From positions 1 through 58,354 of the forward strand of contig JAHRFD010000031.1 of assembly GCA_020882975.1 (NCBI GenBank): a stretch of 58,354 nucleotides of DNA, read 5' to 3'. The position numbers and the translations under genes are program-made. This document shows, one piece after another, positions 1-9,815 of the stretch. The notes under the pieces were generated by a model, which was not told the origin of the DNA, did no database searches, and saw nothing but the letters and a program-made list of their open reading frames with translations. The stretch is from Microcoleus sp. EPA2 (GTDB lineage: Bacteria; Cyanobacteriota; Cyanobacteriia; Cyanobacteriales; Microcoleaceae). Numbering within the stretch: position 1 is the stretch's first letter; each line of letters begins with the position of its first letter.

Positions 1-114
1 GCATTGTTGAGTTTGAGTTCTAGCTTCAGGGCGTACATAGCCAGGGAGCAAGTCAGGAGTGCCAACATTGATACTTATTTTACCAGTTACAGACAGCGAT
101 TGCGACAAGAACAC
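1..114 (-). other. Possible partial CDS running off the left edge (unrecognised)
   Basis: Read on the minus strand from a GTG at 114, the frame stays open to the window edge and gives a protein-like 38-residue stretch containing VGTPDLLPGY and VRPEARTQTQQ. The plus strand is also open from 1 to 132, ending in a TGA, so coding on either strand, or neither, is possible. No family is recognised. The stretch 140-319 holds no convincing gene; it includes one copy of the 'cctctgcgctctctgcggtt' repeat around 190-216. Confidence 0.22.
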
Positions 115-319
115 CGTGTTTTTTGGGCCTGATGTCTTTAATGTCAGGAAAAGTCTATGAAACTGCCGTTTAGTATCATCTCCTCCTCTGTGCCCTCTGC
201 GCTCTCTGCGGTTAAATCATTCCGATGCAACCGTAAACGATATTACACAAAAACCCGATTTTCTGAAACCAAATCATACCCCCTTATTTTTCATTCTCGC
301 GTGGCGCGGAAGAAATTTT

Positions 320-766
320 TTATGGCAAATACTTTTGGACAATAGTCCATCCTGTCAGCAACACCAGCACAAATCCCCCACACAAAGTCAAATTAGCCCC
401 AATATGTAAAGGACGAGCCCAAGGATTTTTGGGGCTAATTTGCAGACCGCTAGCAACAGAAACTAACACCAAAGTAACAACTGCTAACCCCACAGGCAAA
501 TGAGCAGAATGACCTAAATAACCGTATTCTCCCAGGGTTCCAACTACGCCAATTCCCAGGAGCAAAATTACCAAAGTCGCCATCCCCGCACCTGTGGCTA
601 AATGGAAAGGACGCAGCCATTTTGGACGCGGCTGTTTGGTGCTACGAGCCGCAAACATCCACGTTCCACTAACCGCCAGCAACAGGTAAGCAAACAGGGA
701 AAAACCCATGGACCAAGCCGCTATTTTCCACAACCACAAGAAAGAAGGTAGGTTCATCTGCTGCAT
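320..766 (-). CDS. DUF4079-family membrane protein
   Basis: 148-residue hydrophobic protein with four predicted membrane segments (about residues 9-36, 55-80, 90-110 and 121-143) separated by short basic or polar loops (STKQPRPKWLRP after the first). Size, four-helix layout and the His-containing loops (FHLATGAG, GHSAHLPVG, LHIGANL) fit the DUF4079 family common in cyanobacteria, whose function is unknown; conserved histidines within or near helices could bind heme, but this is speculation. A second Met at codon 4 is an equally possible start. It is divergent from the Hsp70-like gene. Confidence 0.7.
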   Translation of the reverse strand: MQQMNLPSFLWLWKIAAWSMGFSLFAYLLLAVSGTWMFAARSTKQPRPKWLRPFHLATGAGMATLVILLLGIGVVGTLGEYGYLGHSAHLPVGLAVVTLVLVSVASGLQISPKNPWARPLHIGANLTLCGGFVLVLLTGWTIVQKYLP

Positions 767-896
767 CCCTAATCAGAGATTTCTCAAAAAGTCTCATTTT
801 GATTTTAGCTGGAATTGAAAGCAAAAATAAATAATCTAGCGCTCCAGGGCGATCGACTCAGGGGTAGCCAGCAATTTTCTGCCTGAAATATCCTAT

Positions 897-926
897 TTGC
901 ATAGGTGTCTCCAAATACCCTAATAT
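897..926 (+). promoter_or_regulatory. Candidate promoter for the Hsp70-like gene
   Basis: TTGCAT at 897-902 and TAATAT at 921-926 are separated by 18 bases, 34 bases upstream of the ATG at 961. This is a fair match to a sigma-70-type promoter. It was seen by eye only. Confidence 0.35.
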
Positions 927-960
927 GCTGTAATCCCTAGTAGCTGTGTATTTTGCTTCA

Positions 961-2550
961 ATGGCGATCGCAATTGATTTTGGAACTAGCAACACCGTCG
1001 TCGCTCGCTCGAATCCGGCGACATCCAAGCCCGAAACTCTGAAATTGCCGGGACTATCGGCAATTTCAGCTCAAAATCCACCCCTAATTCCTAGTCTGCT
1101 CTATGTTGAGAACGCTGCTCACAATCAAGTCATACTTGGTCAACAAGTCCGCGACAAAGGCCTTGACTTGAGCACGGATAATAGGTTTTTCCGCAATTTC
1201 AAACGAGGAATTGGCACTCCTATTCAGGGTTTTGTCCCGGAACTTGACGGAAAAATAGTTAGTTTTGAGCAAGTAGGACAGTGGTTTTTGAGTCAAATTG
1301 TCGGCTCAATTCGCGAACTGCCACTACCTGTGGATTCTGTGGTTTTTACCGTTCCTGTAGACAGTTTTGAAGCTTATCGCAATTGGCTGGGAAAACTCTC
1401 TCAATCCTTGCAAGTAGAACAGGTGCGGATGTTGGATGAACCCACTGCTGCTGCTTTGGGTTACGGTTTAGCCGATCGCGAAAATCTGTTAGTAATTGAT
1501 TTCGGTGGCGGCACTCTCGACCTTTCGTTAGTGCGTTTAGATATTTCTGCTAACAAAAACCCCCTCGGTTTCCTGCTGAAATGGGGCGACAGAACCCTGG
1601 CTGAATCTTCAGGACAGAAAGCAAAAATAGCCCGTGTTTTGGCAAAAGCCGGACAAAATTTAGGCGGTTCGGATATTGATAATTGGCTGGCCGATGATTT
1701 CATCAAAACTACAGGAATGATGCAATCTGCCATCATCACCAGATTAGCAGAACGTTTAAAAATTCAATTGTCTGTGCAAGAACGGGCTACAGAGGTCTAT
1801 TTTGATGAAGAAAATTTTGAGACTTATGAATTAGAATTAAATCGCGATCGCTTTGAAGCCATCCTCGCCGAACATCAATTTTTTGACAACCTGGATGAGT
1901 CCATGAATCAAGTATTGCAGCAAGCGCGCCGTCAGGGTTTAGAAATTGGAGATATCGACGCAGTTTTGCTAGTTGGCGGGACTGTACAAATTCCGGCTGT
2001 AAAACGGTGGGTTGAACAATATTTCGATCCAGCAAAAATTAGGTGTGACAAGCCCTTTGAGGCGATCGCCCAAGGTGCTCTCCAACTGAGTCAAGGTATA
2101 CAAATCAAAGATTTTCTCTACCACAGTTACGGCATTCGCTACTGGAATCGTCGCGAAAATTGTCATAGTTGGCATAACTTAATCAAATCCGGTCAGTCTT
2201 ACCCGATGACCGAACCAGTAGAATTAGTATTGGGAGCTTCTCTAGAAAATCAGCCGAGTATAGAATTAATTATCGGTGAATTGGGAGCAGAAACTGGTGG
2301 CACAGAGATCTATTTTGATGGTGATAGACTCATTACTCGCCAAGTCACAGGTAAAACATCCGTACAACCGCTAAATGACAAAGACGGAGCTCGCAGCATC
2401 GCTCAATTGACACCGCCTGGGTATCCGGGAGGCGATCGTATCAAAGCTTTATTCCGCGTTGATGAACAGCGTTTTCTGCGAATCACTGTCGAAGATTTGC
2501 TGACAAATCAAACTTTGTTAGAGGATAAACCAGTGGTGCAATTAAGTTAA
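961..2550 (+). CDS. Hsp70-family actin-like ATPase, short form
   Basis: 529-residue protein with the actin-ATPase signatures of Hsp70: phosphate-1 loop DFGTSNT (residues 6-12), LDEPTAAALGYG (from about 158), phosphate-2 IDFGGGTLDLS (about 179-189) and LLVGGTVQIP (about 336-345). A beta-domain-like C-terminus follows, but the protein ends near 530 residues, shorter than DnaK (about 630), so the helical lid is missing. The ATG at 961 is preferred over an in-frame GTG at 946 because the family begins with M-x-I-x-I-D-F-G-T. Such orphan Hsp70-like proteins are frequent in filamentous cyanobacteria; clients and partners cannot be told from the neighbours. Confidence 0.88.
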   Translation: MAIAIDFGTSNTVVARSNPATSKPETLKLPGLSAISAQNPPLIPSLLYVENAAHNQVILGQQVRDKGLDLSTDNRFFRNFKRGIGTPIQGFVPELDGKIVSFEQVGQWFLSQIVGSIRELPLPVDSVVFTVPVDSFEAYRNWLGKLSQSLQVEQVRMLDEPTAAALGYGLADRENLLVIDFGGGTLDLSLVRLDISANKNPLGFLLKWGDRTLAESSGQKAKIARVLAKAGQNLGGSDIDNWLADDFIKTTGMMQSAIITRLAERLKIQLSVQERATEVYFDEENFETYELELNRDRFEAILAEHQFFDNLDESMNQVLQQARRQGLEIGDIDAVLLVGGTVQIPAVKRWVEQYFDPAKIRCDKPFEAIAQGALQLSQGIQIKDFLYHSYGIRYWNRRENCHSWHNLIKSGQSYPMTEPVELVLGASLENQPSIELIIGELGAETGGTEIYFDGDRLITRQVTGKTSVQPLNDKDGARSIAQLTPPGYPGGDRIKALFRVDEQRFLRITVEDLLTNQTLLEDKPVVQLS

Positions 2551-2724
2551 GGATATTTCAACCATTACTCCATTGTGTAGTTGCTAGCGATCTGTCGCAA
2601 GTAATTTAGCTCTTAGAATAAAGAATCAAGAGTGCGTACACGCGCCCAGAGTGTCAATTCCCATTCCCGATTCCCCCCTTGGGGGGCTGGGGGGGTTCTT
2701 TCCATCTTCGCGGTTCAATTAATC

Positions 2725-3519
2725 TTACTTAGCTTCTAAACGCTGCCGCCATTTACTACTAATCACATCTATAACAGTCACCACAACTAACAAAACTAAC
2801 ATCATAGTTGTGGCTTTATTATATTCAAAAGCTCGAATATAATTAACTAATTCAAAACCAATACCACCAGCGCCAACTACTCCCAAAACCGAAGCAGCGC
2901 GGATGTTATATTCAAACATCCACAGGGTATAACCCAATCCTAGGGGCAATACTTGGGGGAAAATTCCATATTGGGCAACTTGCAGCCAAGATGCACCTCC
3001 TACCTCCAAAGATTCGATCGATCGCACTTCTACAGATTCGATCGCCTCCTGGTAAAATTTAGCCAAATAGCCGATCGTATAAATGCCCAAAGCCAAAGTA
3101 CCCGCTGGTGCCCCCAAACCAGTAGCCGATACAAACAACAATCCTAACACAATCGAAGGCACGGCTCGCACCGCATTTTGGATAAAATTAGCCGGCAATT
3201 GCAACCACTTTGGTGCTATATTATGGGCGCTACAAATAGCGATCGGTACAGAAAAAACTGCCCCCATAGTGGTTCCCCATAAAGACATTTGAATAGTCTC
3301 AATCAAAGCCTTGATTGCTACATCTATAATTTCCAGATTCGGAGGCCACAAACGGGAAATAAAATCGGTCATGTAAGGCCAACTGCTAGCTAAGGTTTCT
3401 GCGTCTATTTCTAATCCCCTGAGCGCCCAACCATAAATTATAATTAAACCTACTATAATCCCTAGGTTTTTCACCCAACCAGATTTTTTTGATAAATTAT
3501 TTAGTCTTTTTTCGGTCAT
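2725..3519 (-). CDS. phnE: Phosphonate/phosphite-type ABC transporter permease PhnE
   Basis: 264-residue inner-membrane permease with about six hydrophobic segments (first at residues 19-37, last at 239-253). The cytoplasmic coupling loop with the EAA-type motif is visible around GYLAKFYQEAIESVEV and GGASWLQVAQYGIFPQ, as in PhnE. It would form the channel for the substrate delivered by the PhnD-like protein and be driven by the PhnC-like ATPase encoded upstream on the same strand. The 110-base gap to phnC contains a dispersed 'cgcagagggcgcagagg' repeat. Substrate (phosphonate, phosphite or another oxyanion) cannot be decided from sequence. Confidence 0.88.
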   Translation of the reverse strand: MTEKRLNNLSKKSGWVKNLGIIVGLIIIYGWALRGLEIDAETLASSWPYMTDFISRLWPPNLEIIDVAIKALIETIQMSLWGTTMGAVFSVPIAICSAHNIAPKWLQLPANFIQNAVRAVPSIVLGLLFVSATGLGAPAGTLALGIYTIGYLAKFYQEAIESVEVRSIESLEVGGASWLQVAQYGIFPQVLPLGLGYTLWMFEYNIRAASVLGVVGAGGIGFELVNYIRAFEYNKATTMMLVLLVVVTVIDVISSKWRQRLEAK

Positions 3520-3574
3520 TTGTGTTTGTTTATAGTTTTATTTACAGCGATATTTTGTGTTTTGTGATTTTTAT

Positions 3575-3613
3575 TTATTAACCGCATAGGGCGCAGAGGG
3601 CGCAGAGGAAGAG
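3575..3613. repeat. Dispersed 'aaccgc...gcgcagagg' repeat inside the phn operon
   Basis: The sequence around 3579-3609 (accgcatagggcgcagaggg and onward) is the inverse of the unit at about 190-216 (cctctgtgccctctgcgctc...gcggttaa). This short repeat is known to be scattered through cyanobacterial intergenic DNA. Here it sits between phnC and phnE. Confidence 0.6.
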
Positions 3614-3629
3614 TGGAGAAGGGTAGAGT

Positions 3630-4373
3630 TTAGACTGCTATTTTGGACTGTTTTAATCTGCTGAATTTTTCGGACAAGTTTTGACATTTGCCATCATAGA
3701 TTATTTGACCGGCATCGAGGACGATCGCCCTTTCTGGATAATTGCTCGCCATGGCCAAGTCGTGCAATACTACCACTACTGTCATCCCCTCTTCTTTGTG
3801 GAGTTTGGCCAGAATTTCCATGACTTGTCGGGCGGCGATGACATCTAATCCGGTGGTAGGTTCGTCGGCTAATAAAATCCGTGGAGATTGAATTAAGGCG
3901 CGGGCGATGGCTACTTTTTGCTGTTGTCCGCCACTGAGTAGCCCAGTTTTTTGATATGCTAGGTCTTCGAGTCCGAAATCTGCGAGTAATTCCAAAGCTC
4001 GATCGCGCTTTGGTTTCGGAAAACCCCACAGTGTCTGCCAAGTATTTAAGCTTCCTAAACAACCGCACAACACATTCTCGATCGCCTGGGACTGCTTCAC
4101 CAAACCGCCACCTTGAAAAATCAAGCCGATATCCCGACGAATTCGGGCGATCGTGCGCGTATTCATCACCATATCATTAATCCGCATCTCTCCGGTTTCG
4201 ACGGGGACTAAGCCAACAAAGGAGCGCAATAGGGTGGATTTTCCCGCACCGTTCAAACCCAGTAAGGCGACAAATTCTCCTTGTTCGATCTTACAATCAA
4301 TTCCGTTGAGAATTGACCGATTTAGCGAGGGGGAATAACGTGTTTTTATTTGAGAACATTCGATGGTCATCAT
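3630..4373 (-). CDS. phnC: Phosphonate/phosphite-type ABC transporter ATP-binding protein PhnC
   Basis: 247-residue ABC ATPase with Walker A GLNGAGKST (about residues 38-46), the Q-loop in LIFQGGGLVKQ, the ABC signature LLSGGQQQKVAIARAL and Walker B ILLADEPTTGLD, followed by the H-loop His in VVVVLHDLAMA. The family energises import of phosphonates, phosphite or phosphate esters across the inner membrane. It lies between phnD and phnE on the same strand. Two Met codons start the frame (MMTIE); the first is used. Confidence 0.9.
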   Translation of the reverse strand: MMTIECSQIKTRYSPSLNRSILNGIDCKIEQGEFVALLGLNGAGKSTLLRSFVGLVPVETGEMRINDMVMNTRTIARIRRDIGLIFQGGGLVKQSQAIENVLCGCLGSLNTWQTLWGFPKPKRDRALELLADFGLEDLAYQKTGLLSGGQQQKVAIARALIQSPRILLADEPTTGLDVIAARQVMEILAKLHKEEGMTVVVVLHDLAMASNYPERAIVLDAGQIIYDGKCQNLSEKFSRLKQSKIAV

Positions 4374-4435
4374 CAGTATTTATTGATAAATTTTGGAACA
4401 GCAAATTACCAGTTTAAGGCTATTTTCATGCTGAG

Positions 4436-4480
4436 GCAGAGCCTCTGGAATTGCATTCCCAGGCAGAGCCTGGGAACGAG
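4436..4480. repeat. 45-bp palindromic repeat (gcagagcctctgga...cgag)
   Basis: The unit contains two short dyads (cagagcctctg and cccaggcagagcctggg). A second copy of identical length, differing at 5 of 45 positions by eye, lies at 10817-10861 inside a coding region. This copy sits in the phnD-phnC intergenic gap. Confidence 0.8.
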
Positions 4481-4558
4481 GTACGAGGTATTGCTCCCCG
4501 ATCGCAGTCGAAGTAACCAATGACTCACCGTCAATAGTAAACAATAAACCTAATCAAA

Positions 4559-5533
4559 TTATGGGTCTAATTTAGCGCGTTTCAAAGCTTGACTTAACGT
4601 TGCTAAATGGGTATTGTGATCGACTTTTACTAATCTTTGGGAATTGTACAAACTGCGGAACAATGAATTATTTGTAGACTCATTCATAGTCAAGAAAGCA
4701 TTAATTAGCTTTTCTCGCATTGGGGCAGGAATGCGATCGTCAATCACAATTCCATGGGCGGGAACTCCCGGAACTTGTTGCAACACTCGCAATTGTTTAC
4801 CTTCTGCTGCTGTAATCCAAGGTGGTAGCAAAGCATATTCTGATACCGCAGCAACTTCTGCTTGACCTTTTAAAACTGCTTGTAAAGCGCTACCGTAACC
4901 ATCACCATAGGTGACATTTCCGAAGAAACTTTCTAATCTATCTGGTCCTGACACTAACCCTTGACCAACCAACTCTCCCACTGGAAAAATAAATCCCGAA
5001 CCGGAAGTACGAGAGGTGAAAGCCATTTTTTTACCTTTCAATTGTTCTAGGGTTTGCTTTGCACTACCTTTCGGGCGTAGGGGGCTGTCTTGACGCACCA
5101 CAAATACAGAATCGTAGGTATTTCCGCCGGAATAATCGCTGCGAACTTCGGCTAAATACATCCGTGCTTTGGCTAATTGCTCAGCTTTCAAAGCCGCGCG
5201 CCCTGCGACAAACGCTACATCAGCTCTATTTGCTCTCAAAGCTTCGACGGCTGCGGTTTCGTCGCCGATGACTGCTTCGACGGGAATTCCCATCGCTTTT
5301 GAGAGTATGGCAGCTACTTGATTAGCTTTGTTTTGCAAATCTGTGGCATCTCTACGATTGGCAAACACAATTCTAATGCGATTTATTGGAGCTTGTGCTC
5401 TCAAATCTCGATCGCCTTGGGGAGTCTGTTGGGCGATCGCCTTTTGCCCATTTCCCATGGTATTCGCAGCCAAACTCCCTAGCAGCAACAATCCTGCGCT
5501 AGCACCAGCCAGCACTTTTAAACTTACATTCAT
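4559..5533 (-). CDS. phnD: Phosphate/phosphite/phosphonate-type ABC substrate-binding protein PhnD
   Basis: 324-residue periplasmic binding protein. The N-terminus is a signal-peptide-like hydrophobic stretch (VLAGASAGLLLLGSLAANT), followed by a two-lobed PhnD-type fold: IRIVFANRRDAT, GIPVEAVIGDETAAVEAL, RADVAFVAGRAAL, then KKMAFTSRTSGSGFIFPVG, whose Ser/Thr/Gly-rich loop matches the ligand-phosphate loop of PhnD-like proteins. It is the first gene of phnD-phnC-phnE. No C-P lyase or phosphite dehydrogenase gene is in the window, so the substrate is open. Confidence 0.88.
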   Translation of the reverse strand: MNVSLKVLAGASAGLLLLGSLAANTMGNGQKAIAQQTPQGDRDLRAQAPINRIRIVFANRRDATDLQNKANQVAAILSKAMGIPVEAVIGDETAAVEALRANRADVAFVAGRAALKAEQLAKARMYLAEVRSDYSGGNTYDSVFVVRQDSPLRPKGSAKQTLEQLKGKKMAFTSRTSGSGFIFPVGELVGQGLVSGPDRLESFFGNVTYGDGYGSALQAVLKGQAEVAAVSEYALLPPWITAAEGKQLRVLQQVPGVPAHGIVIDDRIPAPMREKLINAFLTMNESTNNSLFRSLYNSQRLVKVDHNTHLATLSQALKRAKLDP

Positions 5534-5783
5534 TAATCTCTCTCCTGTTTTAGCCCCAATGCTAGTTTACATTTTGACAATAACTTGCAATAACTAAATC
5601 ATCTTAAAGGTTTTTTGACAATTAAGTGCAACAATGAATGATAGATATTTATTATATAAGATATAATAAAAAATTATCAGTTTACCCTGCAATATCTGCC
5701 TAAGATTGGCTGTAGGGGCGGGTTTTACCAAAAATAGTGGAAACTCACAAACAATCTAAATCAACCAGCCCCCAGCCAAGCCA

Positions 5784-8381
5784 TCAACCAAAATTCAACG
5801 GATCGACATCAATAGTTAAACTAACAGAACGAGGAATGCGATCGCGCAATCCGATCAAATCCGACAAATCCACCGCCTCATCCAAAGGCAACTTCAGCAA
5901 AATCTGCCACCGATACCGATTTGCCACCCGCATAATCGCCGCCGGTGCGGGCCCCAACAACTCACAACCCGGTAAAGACAATCCCTCAATATACTCCTGA
6001 CAAACAGACGCCAATTGTACCGCCGTCACCGCAACTTCCGCCGCCTCCAAACTACTTAATCGCAACAAAACCAGCCTCCCCGAAGGAGGATAATTCAGGG
6101 CCGCCCTTGCTGCTAATTCTGTTTCTATAAAACTTGCATATTCGTGCCGCCTAACTGCTTGAATTACCCGATGTTCGGGAGTATAAGTTTGCATGATTAC
6201 CCTTCCCGGATCGTCACCTCTACCAGCACGGCCCGCCACTTGAGTTAAAGTTTGAAATGCCCGTTCGCTGGCCCGATAATCAGACAAATTTAGCAACCCA
6301 TCAGCCGAGACAACTCCCACCAAAGTCACCCCAGCTAAATCTAACCCTTTAGTCAGCATTTGTGTCCCCAACAAAATATCAGCTTCCCCCTGGGCAAATT
6401 TGGTTAACAATCTCCGATGGTCGCCCTTATTTCTAGTCGTATCACTATCAAACCGAATTGCCCGCAATTGGGGAAACAATCTGGTTAATTCCTGTTCGAC
6501 TCGCTGAGTACCACTGCCAAAATTTTTGAAATAAGGAGACCTGCATTCTGGACAATTTTGAGGGTGTCTTTCTGTATGGTTGCAGTAGTGACAGCGCAAC
6601 ATTTCTGATGTTCCTTCACCGATTTGGTGATAAGAAAGTGACACATCACAATTTGGGCATTCCATCACATAACCACAACTCCGACAAGATACAAAGGTAC
6701 TGTGTCCTCTTCGGTGAATAAATAGAATACCTTGCTGTTTTCTAGCTTGCAATTCTTCCAGAGCATTTTGCAGAGCCACGCTAAAAATCGAGCGATTTCC
6801 TTGTCGCAATTCTTGGCGCATATCGACTATTTGAATTGGTGGCATCGGGCGCGCATAAATGCGTTCGGGCAATGATAAATAATGAATAGTTGGCAAGGAG
6901 TAATTATTAATTTGAGTAGCGAAAAAAGTCTCTAAAGCTGGGGTAGCAGAACCTAAAATTAGGGGACAATTTTCTAATTCGGCGCGCCATTTGGCTACGG
7001 TACGGGCGTGGTAGCAAGGGGCTGGTTGTTCTTGTTTGAAGCTGGTGTCATGTTCTTCATCGAGGATAATTAAGCCTAATTTAGGTAAAGGTGCAAATAT
7101 AGCCGATCGCGTGCCGATGACAATTTGTGGCTCTCCAGTGAGCATCTGACGCCATGTATCGTAACGTTCGCCGTCGGAGAGGGCACTGTGATATACGCAA
7201 ATTTGCTCGCCAAAACGGGCGCGGAATCTGTCTGTAAGTTGTGGTGTCAGGCCGATTTCTGGGACGAGTACGAGAGCGGATTTGCCACTAGCTAAGATGG
7301 GGGCGATCGCCTGTAAGTACACTTCAGTTTTCCCAGAACCTGTCACACCATGTAGCAGCACTTGACGAAAACCCGAAAAACTGTTAATAAATGCTAAAGC
7401 CTCAGCCTGAAAATCAGTTAAAGTTTTAGGTGAGTCAGCAATTTGGGCAATTGGGCGATCGCCCCTGAGCACTTCCCTTTGGTCAATTACCACGCTACCT
7501 TTTTGTTCCAAAGCTTTGACAACCGACGAACTAGCACTGCAAATTTTTAATAAATCATTCACCCACATTTCACCGCCACCGCGCCGCAAAACCTCCAATA
7601 CTTCTTGTTGACGCTGGGTCAAATCCGTCACAAAAGCATTGACAATTAATGTGACTGCCGGTTTGAGTTTTGGTTTGGGAGGATGAGGAGGTTCTAAATA
7701 ACTTTCTACCCAACCCCGTTTTAATAAATCGCGCAATCCCCGATTAGCCCCCTTCACTTGCCGTTGGAGGTATTGCCAAGTATAATCCCCGTTTTTTTGA
7801 GCTTGCAATAATTGTAAAATCTGACTAGCTGCGGGATTCAGAAATAATTCCGCATTAGGAGCAATAGCATTTTTATTTAACCGAATGCGACGCACAGAAC
7901 GGCTTAACAATCCCGGTGGTAAGGAAGCTCTAATTACTTGAATTAAAGGCGTGCAATAATAGATAGAAGTGCGTTCGAGCAATTGCCAATAAGTAGGAAC
8001 AAAAAATCCACTGCTGACTACATCTTCAACATCTTTAACCTTGGCGGGGTCTAAGTTTAGCGGTAGTTGAGAAACAAAACGAATGGCGATCGCCCCCACC
8101 TGTTGACTGCCAAATGGTACACTCAGAATATCTCCTGGTTGCACCGTCAGTTCCGCAGGCAACCGATAGGTAAATAACTTGTTTTCCTCCCCTGGGGGGT
8201 CCCCCGCACCCCTGAAAGGAAAGTCTACCAAAACTTCGATCCACTGTGCCCGCACGGTGGGGCGACTTGGCGGTTGATTGCTGCCGTAAAATGCCCCAGG
8301 CTCAGCAGCCGAGGGCGTTGACAAACCAAAAGTGAGAGTAGACATAGCATTACACACCAAACTAGAAACAGTCGCAGTCAT
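5784..8381 (-). CDS. priA: Primosomal replication-restart helicase PriA
   Basis: 865-residue superfamily 2 DNA helicase that reloads the replisome at stalled forks. It has an N-terminal 3'-DNA-binding region (IEVLVDFPFRG...), Walker A GVTGSGKT (about residues 345-352), DEEH box (about 441-444), then the zinc-binding cysteines in CRSCGYVMECPNC and CHYCNHTERHPQNCPEC (about 565-615), and helicase motifs GTQMLTKGLD and QVAGRAGRGD. It is longer than E. coli PriA (about 730) because of an extended N-terminus and a linker region. An alternative start is the Met at codon 13 (8345). Confidence 0.95.
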   Translation of the reverse strand: MTATVSSLVCNAMSTLTFGLSTPSAAEPGAFYGSNQPPSRPTVRAQWIEVLVDFPFRGAGDPPGEENKLFTYRLPAELTVQPGDILSVPFGSQQVGAIAIRFVSQLPLNLDPAKVKDVEDVVSSGFFVPTYWQLLERTSIYYCTPLIQVIRASLPPGLLSRSVRRIRLNKNAIAPNAELFLNPAASQILQLLQAQKNGDYTWQYLQRQVKGANRGLRDLLKRGWVESYLEPPHPPKPKLKPAVTLIVNAFVTDLTQRQQEVLEVLRRGGGEMWVNDLLKICSASSSVVKALEQKGSVVIDQREVLRGDRPIAQIADSPKTLTDFQAEALAFINSFSGFRQVLLHGVTGSGKTEVYLQAIAPILASGKSALVLVPEIGLTPQLTDRFRARFGEQICVYHSALSDGERYDTWRQMLTGEPQIVIGTRSAIFAPLPKLGLIILDEEHDTSFKQEQPAPCYHARTVAKWRAELENCPLILGSATPALETFFATQINNYSLPTIHYLSLPERIYARPMPPIQIVDMRQELRQGNRSIFSVALQNALEELQARKQQGILFIHRRGHSTFVSCRSCGYVMECPNCDVSLSYHQIGEGTSEMLRCHYCNHTERHPQNCPECRSPYFKNFGSGTQRVEQELTRLFPQLRAIRFDSDTTRNKGDHRRLLTKFAQGEADILLGTQMLTKGLDLAGVTLVGVVSADGLLNLSDYRASERAFQTLTQVAGRAGRGDDPGRVIMQTYTPEHRVIQAVRRHEYASFIETELAARAALNYPPSGRLVLLRLSSLEAAEVAVTAVQLASVCQEYIEGLSLPGCELLGPAPAAIMRVANRYRWQILLKLPLDEAVDLSDLIGLRDRIPRSVSLTIDVDPLNFG

Positions 8382-8633
8382 GAAATGTTAGATTTGAGAT
8401 TTTAGATGCCCCCAGTCAGTCAGCCTGGTTTCAGAATGAATCCGGGGGCATGGGACCAAAGAGCTTTCAATCAAAGAGAGTTTTTATTATCGCTCAATTT
8501 TTCCAAATTAAACATAAAATACTTGGGTATTTTATCCCTGACTTTTTCTATAAGTTGGGCATTTTGACTAAGCTTATTTGTACCTAAGTTATCTTAATAT
8601 TAACTATTAGATTTAGCCCCTAAGGAACCACCA

Positions 8634-8736
8634 ATTCCCAATTGCCAATTCCATCCCCCCTCCCCCACCCCCCCTTCCGCCCTTGGGGGGCAGGGGGGAT
8701 GCGGGGAGTTGCCCAATTTCCAATTGCCAATTCCCT
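8634..8736. repeat. Low-complexity inverted repeat between priA and speE
   Basis: The stretch has (t)tcccaattgccaattcc at both ends and complementary C-rich and G-rich tracts (ccttccgcccttggggggcagg) in the middle. The remainder of the 482-base gap 8382-8863 is AT-rich, with no gene seen. Confidence 0.55.
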
Positions 8737-8863
8737 AGGCCCATCAGCATTTAATTTAACTGAGAAAGGCGATACAACCTGTTTGTGTCGATCGCACTTA
8801 CGTTTGAGCGCCATTTTGTGCTATGAATTACTACCTAAGTAATTTACACTGGGAGAGTATTGG

Positions 8864-9808
8864 ATGTCAGGTAGCGAAGTCCGTGCAGATTTTTGGATGA
8901 GCGAGTACATTACCCCTTGGGATATCTACGTTCACGGCATCATACGGGTGCTGGCTTACAAAAAAACAGCCTTTCAAGAAATGTACGTCGTTGAAACCGG
9001 CACCTACGGCAAAGGGTTAGTTTTGGACGGCAAATGGCAATCTTGTACAGGCGACGAGTTTTTGTACCACGAACCCCTAGTCCACCCAGCCATGACTATG
9101 CACGGTTCACCAAAAAAAGTCCTAGTTCTCGGTGGTGGCGAAGGAGCTACAATTAGAGAAGTGCTGCGGTGGAAAAGTGTGGAAAAAGTAGTGATGGTTG
9201 ATATCGACGGCGAGGTAGTAGATGCTTGTCGCGAACACCTACCAGAAATGCACCAAAATGCCTTTGATGACCCTCGTTGCGAAGTAGTAATCGGCGATGC
9301 TTTAGACTATTTAGATAACAGTGACAGCGATTGGGATGTTGTCATTTCTGACTTGTCCGATCCCATCGAAGAAGGCCCTTCTTTCCAGTTGTTTACAAAA
9401 GAGTATTTTGAGAAAGTTCGTCGCGTATTGTCCCCTACAGGATACTTCGTCGTGCAAGCCGGACCAGTTTCTCCAGCAGAAATGAAAATGCACGCCCGGA
9501 TTGTCAATACACTGAAATCAGTTTTTCCCAACGTTCAATCTTGCACCAGCTTTATTTCTACCTATGGAGCTCCTTGGGGTTTTGCAGTAGCTTCAAATCA
9601 GGAAATCAACACCCGTCCAGAACCAGAAGTTACCGACAAATTACTCGCTGAAAAAACCATCGGTGGGTTCCGAATGTTTGACGGAATTACACTGTTGGGA
9701 TTGATGCAGGTTGCCGGTCACTTGCGACAAGTAATCGCGGCTGAAACCGAAGTTTACACTATGGCAGCACCGCCTAAGTTTTTCGGGAAAGGTTCTATCA
9801 GCCAGTGA
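8864..9808 (+). CDS. speE: Polyamine aminopropyltransferase (spermidine synthase-like)
   Basis: 314-residue SAM-fold enzyme that transfers an aminopropyl group from decarboxylated SAM to putrescine or a related amine. It shows the cofactor loop LGGGEGATIRE (about residues 88-98), the acidic cofactor contact MVDIDGEVV (about 111-119), VVIGDALDYL and the catalytic-region motif DLSDPIEEGP (from about 162). The N-terminal beta-hairpin region (QEMYVVETGTYGKGLVLDG) is intact. A weak purine-rich sequence (gggag) lies before the ATG. Whether the product is spermidine or thermospermine is undecided. It is followed by tandem repeats, not by another polyamine gene. Confidence 0.9.
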   Translation: MSGSEVRADFWMSEYITPWDIYVHGIIRVLAYKKTAFQEMYVVETGTYGKGLVLDGKWQSCTGDEFLYHEPLVHPAMTMHGSPKKVLVLGGGEGATIREVLRWKSVEKVVMVDIDGEVVDACREHLPEMHQNAFDDPRCEVVIGDALDYLDNSDSDWDVVISDLSDPIEEGPSFQLFTKEYFEKVRRVLSPTGYFVVQAGPVSPAEMKMHARIVNTLKSVFPNVQSCTSFISTYGAPWGFAVASNQEINTRPEPEVTDKLLAEKTIGGFRMFDGITLLGLMQVAGHLRQVIAAETEVYTMAAPPKFFGKGSISQ

Positions 9809-9815
9809 AGTTACG

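Noticed and set aside
157..345. 62-codon frame at the left edge
   Set aside because: It runs through the dispersed ctctgcgctctctgcggtt repeat, has no ribosome-binding site and no recognisable features.
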